DNA of 41,828 nucleotides from Apostichopus californicus. Lineage: Eukaryota; Echinodermata; Holothuroidea; Aspidochirotida; Stichopodidae. Numbering within the stretch: position 1 is the first letter of the stretch; every line of letters starts with the position of its first letter. Under the pieces are notes generated by a model, which was given only the letters and a program-made list of their open reading frames with translations, made no database searches and had not been told where the DNA came from. A program made the position numbers and the translations under genes. Below are positions 1-12,400 of this stretch, in pieces. The DNA lies in NCBI GenBank assembly GCA_020650975.1, contig JAIPMN010004157.1, positions 886 to 42,713 on the forward strand. Direction: 5' to 3'.

Positions 1-227
1 AGACACTAGTGTACAGTCAGTACATACAGCTGCGGTCAATACCCATAGCACAGTGTACAAACAATACAGCGATGGACATCTCAGGTCCAGCTAAAGATAA
101 CAAGGTATCACGTTTCATTACTGTACTGTCTGCATTTTGTAGCGACACGAACAAAGTGTCACTTGCAAGTAACGGAAAGTTAACTTTTTCAGATGGCCGC
201 ATGCGGTTTAGGGCAAGTCTTCAATGC
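1..227 (-). repeat. Dispersed repeat copy A (inverted to copy B at 5377-5600)
   Basis: The first 227 bases are a diverged reverse complement of 5377-5600. They share ends (AGACACTAGTGTACAG, CAAGTCTTCAATGC) and a middle block with CTCAGGTCCAGCTAAAGATA. The unit is about 225 bp with no terminal inverted repeat. Class not recognised. Confidence 0.75.
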
Positions 228-277
228 CTTTAAAAAACAAAAAATGAATTTGGAAACAATATATTCTTGATGATCAC

Positions 278-407
278 CTGAAGATCTTTGGTTGGATTCC
301 AGTCGTGTTCGACAAAGATGACCGTGTCTGCTCCGGTGAGGTTCAGACCGAGTCCTCCCACGTGTGTGGTCAACAGAAGGATATCAATGCTGGGGTCATT
401 GTTGAAC
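278..407 (-). CDS. BTAF1: BTAF1 coding exon 37: motif V (residues ~1703-1746), last in window
   Basis: 130 nt, acceptor TTGAAG|, donor CAG|GTGATC, ends in phase 0. It encodes [20 protein letters not shown] and [18 protein letters not shown], ending [18 protein letters not shown] is motif V. Motif VI (DRAHRIGQ) must lie in the next exon, left of position 1. Confidence 0.97.
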
Positions 408-3400
408 CTTCAATATCAAAGAGAAAACATCGGTGTTGTAGTCAAGTACTTTTATCAGAGTACTGAGGACTTGAGTCTCAAGTACCAGTGTCAGTGTACT
501 GCAGTTTAGCATCCAAGTATTGAGTACCAGTGTTCGAGTACAGCATTTTAGAATTGGAGGTATCGAGTACAAGTAGGCTACCTTTTCATCTGAGCACTTT
601 TTCCAGTACTTTTGATTTATCAAATATCAAATATACAAGAACCTTATGTTCATAACTGCTCCCTAACGATCACAAAACAGCTGAATGCGACGATGACATT
701 GCCCAGATTTATAATTGCTTGGCAACATTCAGAATGACAAAGTGGCAGTAGTAAGAAACTTCCTGACATGTACACAACTTAGATTGTTAGACTGCATGCA
801 TGATACTAATTGAACCATATGTTAGCAACATACATCACTCATGCATTGTTTATCTTCGTACAGCCTATACATATGTGGTAATAAACTAGGCTACATGAAT
901 AATTAACTGCTGTCCCAGAGTCCTATGACTGTAGCAGGGTATAACAATACAATGCCAAACGGATCAAAAAAAACTATTCGGCTTCCTGGCCTAACGTCAG
1001 TTTACTATGTAAGTGCTCGTCATGAGCGAGTACGAAGTACTTTAAGTCGAGTGGGCCTACAAGTCTGAGTAATTTAGCATCCTAGTTCGAGGACCGCATG
1101 ATGAATATGAGCACTTTAGCATTCGCATAGTATTCATTGAATGAGAGTATTGATACTTGCAAAGGAAGTACTTGAGTACTACTCGAGTTCCGAATACTTG
1201 TCAAGTATTACAACACAATGCAAAACGATATTTTGTAGAGACAATTATTTGCTTCAGGCAAGCCAACGATACCATAACATTGTGAATAGAATTTGTGATT
1301 ATATCTGGAAATAATTGAACTGTTGTCTAGAATCTGATATTCACAATTTTGTACTGCACTGAAAGATAACGGATAATTACCGCTGCACCACTCCATGTCT
1401 CTGGTTCATAGGCACGCTTCCGTCCAGTCTGAGGTATGTCACAGATGGCATGTGAGCTCTGAAATGTAAGGAATACATCCATTCATACAGCCATGTAGAA
1501 AGAAAATTATGGACATTACTCAAAACCAAAAAAGAAATCTTTGATTATGGTCACAATATTCACCTAATAAAAAACTGCAAAACAAACTTGAAATGAACAT
1601 TTTAAAGCACTAAATAGTTAGGTAGTTTATATGATAATGATGTGCCCTAGTCAATGATTCTTTGCTGGACAAGAGAGAACGATAAATATTTATAATCTAA
1701 ATAAATTACTCTTAAGTAGGGCATCAAAGTTTTCCAAAAAGAGGCCACTGGTCACAAAAAGTGACTTTCATGTCCCAAGGAACTGCAGTTTTTGATTTTG
1801 ACTCAATGAATAGTTCCTCACCAGAATGGTGACCTCTTCCATTTGTTCATTTCACAAGTCCTTTTTGATAATAGATTGGTCAGAGCAAGGGACTTAAACA
1901 AGAAACTAGATTAATTGATCCATTGCTAATAGGGATACATCGATGAAAGAAATACATTCGAAATGGGTCTTACTTATAGGGTTAATCTATCCATTGCTTA
2001 TAGGGATCCATCGACCAAGGCAATACGTTCAAAATGGGTATTACTTATAGATTACTGGATCCATTTGCTAATTAGGGATACATCTATGAAAGAAAATACA
2101 TTCAAAATGGGTCTTACTTATAGATATATTGATCAATTGCTAATAGGGGATACATCAACAAAGGCAATGCGTTCGAAATGGGTCTTACTTATAGATTAAT
2201 CGATCCCTTGCGGCCGGGAAACATCGAAGAAGGCAATACATTCAAAATGGGTCTTACTTATAGATTAATCGATTACTTGCTAATAGGGGATACATCGATC
2301 AAAATGGGTCTTACTTTAGAAGATCCTTCTCCACGATATCCAGCATGCCTTTCAGTTGACAGAAGAGAAGTACTCGATGCTGGCCGACCACTGACTCCTG
2401 GCTTTCTGCTCCCACACCACAGTCTTGCAGAAGTTGTCTTGATGGCGATGAAACAAAAAAATGAAAAGAGGATGTTTTCATTTCACAGAAACGTAAACAA
2501 ATTTTCGTAAAAGTTAATGCCAGGACGATGACAACGAGGTTGTTACACGAATGACCGAAGAAAAAGAGAAAAGAAAAGTTTTCTCTCATCATAACAGTGA
2601 GTTAAACATGGAAAAATGGCGAGACTTGCCTGGTGGGATTCTGAAATCTGATTACTCTGTAACTGTGTAACAATGTGATGGCACTTGTCTCGTAGTGACT
2701 TTTTTTTCCATAAACCAGAATGATGGAAATACTAGCCATTTATTAAGATTGTACAATAACTAAATATTGTGAACAAGTGCAATACAACAAAGACATCTCA
2801 GGTCAACTAAATATGACCATTTCAACACTAAAAGTAAGGAATTCTTGAGGATATTGAGCCAAGTCCTGTTACAAGTCTCTCTGCTGGTTGTGACGTCACA
2901 TCTCCAGAACATCTCCAGATACATGAACGAGGGCGCTGAAATGTGGCGCTGTTCTAGACAACAGGAGTTCTGTGGTAGACAATCGTCGGGAATGGAGGGG
3001 GGGGGGGCTGGTTCATAATACTTATCAGAATGTCAACACAATGCGTATCAATGAAGCCAGAGAAGAAGAACTGGACGGCATGACAGAAAATGTCAATAAA
3101 AAGAAATGTTTGTTTAGCTGATAGCTTTGAGTCCATAGGTATATATATCTTAAGACTGAAGAAACAGTAACGTGAAGGTAGTGTTGGATACAACATTAGC
3201 TCAAGAGGGAAGGACCAGGAAGGCTATGTTTCATGTACAGACAATGGGCTTCCTATTTACAGATGGCCCACAAGGTAAAACATCTCAAGTAGAGTTAGTA
3301 TCAATTCGCTAAATCTTCTTTCTTTTGTAGGAAAATTGTAATTTATATGTCATCTGTCATCTTTAATAATTTTCAGTGACATCAGGAATTTTGTGGCTTG

Positions 3401-6400
3401 AATACTAAGCTTTGTTAGTTGGAAATGAATATTTCCTGTGTAACCGCTAAAAATTGAACCAATTTTTTACAAGCCCATAAATTTGGGTAATAAGTATACC
3501 TGTCTTGACTTTGAAGGTTCAATCCCGTTTTTCTAATTATTTGGACTCAACAAGCTAACCATCTGTATGATCATGGTACCGAAATCTGGTGGTGCCATGA
3601 TTATTCAAAAAAATCTATAATTATCCAGAGAAGGGACACATAACTACCTGGCAAAACTTAAAAACCTTTGACTCCAAGGACTCTCTAGTTCACGATTTAC
3701 CGTGCAAGTGAATGATTGAATTAACAGGGCTATGCTACCATCACAGGGGAGTAGAATGTATGTTTGAGGTTTACGGATGAGAATTCCTTTTCAAGAATTT
3801 CACAACATGTTACAAAAGATGAGCTCGATGCATGTGAAATCTCACCTCAGAGCAGCCAACTTGGGTGCATGTTGAATGTCACGCAGGGAGGACTTTTGTT
3901 GCTTCAACTTGGCGTGGATCTCGACAAATTTCGGATGAGCTTCTGTCAGGACTAGAAGAGGATGATTGCACACTTTCCGTAAGTACTGTATAGCCTTTAT
4001 AGAAATACGAAACAATACAAATGGACAAAATGATGTTGAATCCAGCTTAGATTTTCACAATTTTAGCTACTTGGCATTGAAAAGCCTGCCAGTGTATAAA
4101 AACTTGACAGTCTAAAATCAAATTCTCATTCTTTGTTTTTTCCCACCATGTTCATAGTGGAGTGTGGAGTCAACGTTCAATAAAATATTGCCTTTTGAAT
4201 CCAGCTGACATATCACAACTCACTTTTCCACACAGACACTAGACCACTAGTGGCTCGGAGATGACGCTCTGAATACGTCAATGAAGTGCAATATTTGAAA
4301 TCTGTCTTACCTGGAATATGTGACCCTTTGCGGTCACCGGAACACTAGACTCCCTTCCTTCTGTCGCTAATTTATCACTGATGCTTTGCTTGGCCTGTGT
4401 CTTGGCAAAATCTTCGTAAAGTTCAATCTAGCAAATGAGAGCCCAAAAAAATACAAATGAATGAACAACGTGAAAATTGGAGAAAACTTGCAAAAATGTT
4501 AACAGCTGACTGGTGCATTTGACATATTCAAAAATTGTACTCCAAATTTTCAAATTGATTTTCAATACATCATTAAACTTACCTGTCATTCCAAGAAGTT
4601 GGTACATACAGCATTAACATCCAAATTGTGTGAAGGACTTGATTATAAACGATTGCCAATTGTACATGTTTCTAGTTATAAGACTCCATGAGCACAACTC
4701 AGTATATGAGTTTTTTTCTACTTTTTGTAAATGAAATATTTTAAATATGGAATCAGTATTAAAGACCTTTTCATTTGACAAAGCAACATTCATTCATATA
4801 ATCTCTTGAGATTCCCTATTTGTTTGGCAGAATTTCTGAAAAACTGTCACATCCTTCCTATAACATTTTCAAACTACTTTGTAAAACCCAGCTTTATCCT
4901 GGTCGAGAAAACTGTCATAAACATATCTGATGAACTGATGTTTCGTTTCAAGTTTACCATGACATCGTGAGCCATGTGTGAACTTCTCTTTATGCTAGTA
5001 TCATCGTTAAACTACCAACACATACGACTTTTGCCAATGTCAACCTGCAAAGTACGATGACAGCACCGTGTCTATTGGATAATCCCATAGTATTGAAATA
5101 CCTAACCCAGTGACCTATATACAATGATTACCTGTAACGGACTGAGGTCACAGTAGTAATCCTGAATGATCTTCGGAGGAAGGTCGTCCAAGACGTCCTC
5201 CTTCAGCCTCCTCAGGAGGAACGGTAGAACCTGACGATGGAGGGCCTCCATGGCCAGAGCGCCTGGTGAAGAGAAAGAAAGAGAGAATGAAATTAAAATT
5301 AATAATATTTACGGTGGAAGGGTTTCGGTCAGGTTTCTCTAGACTGTTAGTCAAATGCACAGTATTATCCTTACATGCATTGAAGACTTGCCCCAAACTT
5401 CGTCCCGTCATCTTTAAAAAGTTAACTTTCTGTCGCTTGCAAGTGAAGTTTTTCTTCTTGTCGCTACAAAATGCAGACAGTAATGAAACGTGAAACCTTG
5501 TTATCTTTAGCTGGACCTGAGATGTCCATCGCTGTATCGTTTGTACACTGTGCTGTGGGTATTGACCGCAACTGTATGTACTGACTGTACACTAGTGTCT
5601 AATTACCGACGGTAGCAAGCTGTGTGTGTATTTTCTGGGATCGATGGTGGTGTCTTACACTTCTGTTACACCTCATTCGAAACTAGGTCAGATTACCGGC
5701 ATTAGACAATTCTTTTTGCACGAGTCTTCACACCCTTTAAGAAATAGCCATGGAGTAGAAATTCACCTAATTTATTTAATAGTCACATGATTAAAGGCTT
5801 TCTAATAACTTAACATTCACGTTATGGATGAGGAACTACGAAAGTTGCATTGCCGATTACCACGGTGGGTTGTTGCATGACAAACGGTCATGTGGAGGAG
5901 GATGGGTACCATGGTAACCACAAATGAAGGGGGGAGGGGTAGGGGGAATGCAGATCATAGACTGTATGAGATTCTACCTGCTTCCTGTTCTCTGGATGAA
6001 CTCTTTGCATCTCTGCTTTGCAAGATTGGTTTTGCAAATCTGGCTTGAAACTGTTTCTCGGTACCAAGGAAACCGGGCATCAGAAAGTCGAAAAGAGACC
6101 AGAGCTCCAAAACATTGTTCTACGAACAAACAAGAAGTACGGTTAGATAATTTACCTGTATCGGTGTTCCTCACAGTATCTGTCTGTTAGATAATTTACC
6201 TGTATCGGTGTTCCTGACAGTATCAGCCTGTTAGATAATTTACCTGTATCGGTGTTCCTGACAGTATCTGTCTGTTAGATAATTTACCTGTATCGGTGTT
6301 CCTGACAGTATCAGTCTGTTATATAATTTACCTGTATCGGTGTTCCTGACAGTATCAGTCTGGTACATAATTTACCTGTATCGGTGTTCCTGACAGTATC

Positions 6401-9400
6401 TGTCTGTTAGATAATTTACCTGTATCGGTGTTCCTGACAGTATCAGCCTGTTAGATAATTTACCTGTATCGGTGTTCCTGACAGTATCAGTCTGTTAGAT
6501 AATTTACCTGTATCGGTGTTCCTGACAGTATCGGTCTTTTAGATAATTTACCTGTATCGGTGTTCCTGACAATATCAATCTGTTGGATAATTTACCTGTA
6601 TCGGTGTTCCTGACATAGGCGTAGGAGGCGGGGGGGCTGGGGGGGCTGCAGCCCCCCCAACCAAAAATTTTTGTGAAAATTCGGGGAATATGCTGAGAAT
6701 GTTTCGGGCACCTACTAAAAGAAGAATAATTTGCAGTGTGTTTTTCATTTTTTTTTGGTGAAAATTCGGGCAATATGCTGAGAATTTTTCGGGCACCTAC
6801 TGAAAGAAGAAAAATTTGCAGTTGTGTTTTTCAATTTTTTTGGTGAAAATTCGGGGAATATGCTGAGAATGTTTCGGGCACCTACTAAAAGAAGAATAAT
6901 TTGCAGTGTGTTTTTCATTTTTTTTTGGTGAAAATTCGGGCAATATGCTGATAATTTTTCGGGCGCCTACTGAAAGAAGAAAAATTTGCAGTGTGTTTTT
7001 CAATTTTTTGGGTGAAAATTTGGACAATATGCCGATAATTTTTCGGGCGCCTACTGCAATGTGTTTTTCAATGGTTAAACTGATATTATTATTATCGTCA
7101 TCATTGTAACGACATCCCCAATAATTATAACCAATATGGAAGGGTAATAACACGGAAAATATAACCAAAATTTTGGTTATATTTTTCGGGCAAGTCGTTA
7201 CAGCCCCTCGAAATCAAATTAGGCTCCTACGCCTATGGTTCCTGACAGTATCGATCTGTTAGATAATTTACCTTTATTGGTGTTCCTGACAGTATCAGTC
7301 TGTTCTATAATTCCATATATCGGTGTTCCTGACAGTATCAGTCTGTTTGATAATTTACCTGTATCGGTGTTCCTGACAGTATCGGTCTGTTAGATAATTT
7401 ACCTGTATCGGTGTTCCTGACAGTATCGATCTGTTAGATAATATACCTTTATTGGTGTTCCTGACAGTATCAGTCTGTTACATAATTCCATATATCGGTG
7501 TTCCTGACAGTATCAGTCTGTTTGATAATTTACCTGTATCGGTGTTCCTGACAGTATCAGTCTGTTAGATAATTTACCTGTATCAGTGTTCCTGACAGTA
7601 TCAGTCTGTTAGATAATTTACCTTTATCGGTGTTCCTGACAGTATCAGTCTGTTAGATAATTTACCTGTATCGGTGTTCCTGACAATATCAGTCTGTGAG
7701 CTGCTTGCAGTTGTTTGATTGCTCTGGACATTTTGGTTTTTCCATTTTTAATAATATGTCCTTCATCCAGAATACAATATTTCCACTTGATTGATCTGCA
7801 AATGTCGAAGAAAGAAAGAAAGGAATTAAAGTTATCAAAATTGCCACATGGCAAATGTTTAATATCTAAGAGGTCAGGTGGAAGAACCAAATAAATATGG
7901 CAGAGGGGTGGAGGCACGACAGGGATAGGGTTGGGTACAGGAAAGAGATTGGCAGGGTATAAATGAGGGCCTAACAGGCACATCATTCCCTCATAAAATT
8001 ATTCCTTCGTTTATATATATATATATTTTTTATATTAATATTTAAGCTGTGTCAATTTTATTCTTCATATTCATATTTTAAGGGTTTTGTCATTTTGTTG
8101 TCATTGTAAAGCGCTCTTGAACATGCTTAAGCATGAAAAGAGCGCTATATAAATTTGGTAAATAATAATAATAATAATAATATCTATCATCTTTTAAAGG
8201 GCTATTCCATTACAGAAAGGGTAAAAAATACATTTGAACAGTTTACTTCCCAGAATAAAATGCAAGAAAATTGACTAAACTTAGAAAAATTTACTTTGTG
8301 CAGTCGAGAAGCATATGTGTTATCAACTAGATTAATGCAACATCTTCTTTTATTAAATATACAGAATTCAAGAGTAGATTGTTACACTATACTAGACTGA
8401 GGGTATTACAGGATTCAACTGTGCTTTGCATAACCAGCATTGTCCTTGAGCTTTCTCTACTCATAAAATCTGATGAAAATGTTAAACTACAGTAGTTGGT
8501 GCATTATACCTTGTTTTATTAATAACTCTAACAGTACTAACATCTGAAGTTTTTGTTAAGGTTATGCCGGTGGGTGGGGTTGTCTGATACTGGTGACCAC
8601 AGGGGGGAGGGGAGGGGGATGGAAATATTGGTGACCATTCAGTGAGGTACATATATTAAATATGACTGTATTGATCCTCTACTCACACATTTTTTCCTTC
8701 ACGGGGCGTTTCGGGAACCAAAAAATGTGTACCAAAAATGATTTTGTAACATTCATGAATAACGTGAGTGCACAATGATCTCCGACCAGGCACAAACTTT
8801 CGGCGAAATATTTTTGAGGTGTCTCAACTTGGACGAAGGGAATCCTAAGGGAAGCCAGGAGGGCAAAATACATTATTACAATTGAATTAAAACAACTGTT
8901 AATTAAGTACTGAATGATCAGAATTTCCACTCCAATCATTGTTTAGTTATTTTTAACGTTAATAGACGATACTTTCTTATAACGGTTATCAATCTACCTG
9001 TACTGGACACACTCACCGGAAGAAGTCTATATCGTTTCTCACAATGTCATACGATGCAACCACCAAATTATGCTTCTTCACTAATTTCTGCAGCCTATGT
9101 AAGGAAACAAAAGAAAAAGAGATAAATTTTACTAAAGGTAAGATGCTGCACCTGTAAACTGTCATTTCAACAACTTTAGGAAAAGATGATAAGACTGAAC
9201 TGTTATCCCCTCATACATTATATGCTTTGGTAAAGATGGTCACCTTTCGCTTTGGCTTTGATAGTTGCTCTCTACACCATTAATTGGAATTGTAACAACC
9301 ACCCACCACCCCCCTCCCCTCCCCAGCGCCCTCCAATCCAGAAGGAAAAGTAAATGCAGTAGTGAATAATAAAACAAACTTATTACCGTGATCTCTCGAT

Positions 9401-12400
9401 AGGTGATCCAGTGTATTGAAGCGGTTTCAGCTGAGACGACGAACAGAACTGTTTGACCTCATAAACCCAATGCCCTGTGAGGGTGGGTGGACAAATTACA
9501 ATAGAGGGCAGCAAAACATTTGTGCTCTGTAGAAAAAAAAAGAAAGAGAACAGAAATTACAACATGTGTTATGTGTGTAATGCTCCTATCATCCTAAGAA
9601 AGCTAACCCTTCCTTTTGTAAAAAGAATGCAGAAGAATTATTATCATCAATCTGAATAGATGAATTAAAGGTTATTGCCTATTTACAATCCTGTATCAAA
9701 TGTATTTGCCATGCACAGGTCTGCATGCAAGTGTACAGCTGCCGTGTACACACACGATCTGCACGTCAATGATTTTCTGATAGAAACCGTCTCGAGCAGG
9801 CAAACGGGACTGGGGTTTGAACTGTGGAATACAGTGACTGGACACTTGAACATTGTTATTAAAGCATAACGTTGAATTGTGACTACAGACAACTGATTCG
9901 ATAAAGAACAACCTGTCTTACTTGATATCATGAATATTCAACAGCACAAAGATGTAAATTAATCCTACATCTTGGCCTTGGCATATAGTAGTAACACACA
10001 TTTCATTTTGGCATCCAATCAACAGTCAGCAACAGTCCTGAGATTCCCCTTTTTCATATATTTGCAGCCAAACCTAGTGTGACACATCGCTGTTTTTGGA
10101 TATTAATTAGCTTACCCCAAGCAATGGGATTTGAAAATGAACATACCGGAGAAGTTGGTAGATGGATACACATTCAGTATGGTAACATGCAAAACTTTCA
10201 TATATTTAGAGAGTACTAGAGGAGGGACATGTTTTCCCCTTTAAAAATCACATTCACAATCTGCTCTGCATGCTGTATCAACAGCAGAGATATGAATATC
10301 ACTTTAAATTATTTAAGTAAACAATTCAGAGGAATAGGAAATATAATTCCCATCCCCCCCAACCCCCACATCCTCTTAAGCTTGCCCCCTTAGGTTTAAC
10401 AAAGTTATCTTTAACAATTCTAACCACAAATCACAAATGTCATAACTTTTGGATTGAAAGTCAAAATGTACAACTTGCCACTACGAGTAGAAGGTCATCC
10501 CCAGGATAGTTACATGACAATTCTCTCAACAAAAAATGTTCCACTTTCCCATCATGGAATGAATAATATCTTCCACTTTTCTCATCATTACTCTCCTGGA
10601 TATATCAGCTTGGACAAATTTTCTCTGTTCCTTACATAAACCCCCCCCCCCCTTCATAAAAGGATCATTGAAAGGGAGAAAACCATAATACATAGGGTTT
10701 TTTCAATCAATTTTCATATTGATTTGATACCTTTTTAGATTCCTTCTGACGTTCTGTGTACTCTCCAGCCAGGATGCATAAAGACATCAAGGTCTTACCG
10801 AGACCCATGTCATCACACAGGATCCCGTGTAACTTATACCTCTTCAGGAACGCCAGCCAGTTTACGCCATCCTAAGAAGAGGAAAGTAAATCATAAAATC
10901 AACTCCTGCAAAATGGATGTGAGCACAGTACATTTTAAAGTAATTCTTATAACTTATACAATTAGACCATAAAAAAAAAGCAGATCCACTTAAAAGCAAA
11001 GTCTCGTACTCCATAAACAAAAAATGCAATGCACGGCAGTTACAGTTATGGAACAAATTAATCATAAATACAATGTTATTGCCAGTGAGATATATTAAAT
11101 GAAGTCAGCAGTTGACTCACTTCTGTCCTTCCCCAATCCTCCACACATCCCATTCCACACCCACTCACCTTTGCCATCGTATACAAGAAATTTGACTACT
11201 TCTACGCCATAACGGTCAGAAGTATATTCCTGTGACGAAGTTATTGTGTAAAAGTAAGTTGGCCTGACGTTTCGATCCTAGCAGGATCTTCTTCAAAGGC
11301 TAAATGACAAGTAACAGTAACAGACGGGACAAAAACACGCACAGAATACAGACAGTATAATGAGCATGGTGAACACAAAGAGATAGATGTAAGGGGATTA
11401 GTAGACAGGAAGCTGGTCACTTCGCCCAACAACCATTTCGCCCAACTGCCATTTCGCCCAACCTTACCATTTCGCCCAACCAGCCTGGTCATTTCACCCA
11501 ACCAGCCTGGTCATTTCGCCCAACCTTGATTAAATATTATACTTCAATAAGGAAACGTTCGGGAATTGTTAACATTACAGGATAAGAACCGAATATTAAG
11601 GAATCTTGAAGTCCTTTAGTTTGTATAACTTTAAAATAATAACTTTAAAATAATAACTTTAAAATAATAACTTTAAAATATAACTTTAGTAAGGAAACGT
11701 TCGGGAATTGTTAACGTTACGGGATACGAACCGAATATTAAAGAAACTTATTCCACACCAATTCCCCTTTGTTTGTGTAATAAAATAACTTCCATTGTAT
11801 GCGTAACCGCCTAAAGTAGTGTAATACTATAACCCAAAATAAATCAAATTGAGCTAGTGAAATAGAAAAGGTTATATTATTCCACACCGATTCCCCTTTG
11901 TTTGTGTAATAAAATAACTTCCATTGTATATGTAACCGCCTAAAGTAGTATAATCCTCCCATTATACCCGAAATAACTGCTCAGACTCCGATCGATATCG
12001 AGCGGACCTCACTTTATTTACCTACCACGAAGTAATCTAACCCCAAATAAATCAAATTCAACTAGTTAAATAGAAAAAGTAATATTATTCTGACTGAATA
12101 TGAGTCCAAGAATGGTTGGGCGAAATGACCATGCTGGTTGGGCGAAATGACCATGCTGGTTGGGCGAAATGACCATGCTGGTTGGGCGAAATGACCAGGC
12201 TGGTTGGGCGGAAATGACCAGGCTGGTTGGGCGAAATGGTTGTTGGGCGAAGTGACCAGAAAGCAGTAGACAAAGGATGGAGAGAAACATCAGGCCCTCT
12301 TACTTTTACACATTCTCTTACACAGGCTCTCTAGTGGATAAGCAGTTTGCTAACAGTTTTATTTTATTTTGACAAAGTTATTGTATCTGAAGTTTCATCA

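Noticed and set aside
6141..7709. CRISPR-like regular array
   Set aside because: The units are directly adjacent with no unique spacers and derive from a eukaryotic exon-intron junction.
10795..10806. Donor-like GGTAAG inside exon 27
   Set aside because: It lies in the Walker A codons (Gly-Leu-Gly-Lys). Splicing there would destroy the GKT motif, while read-through gives a perfect 47-codon exon.
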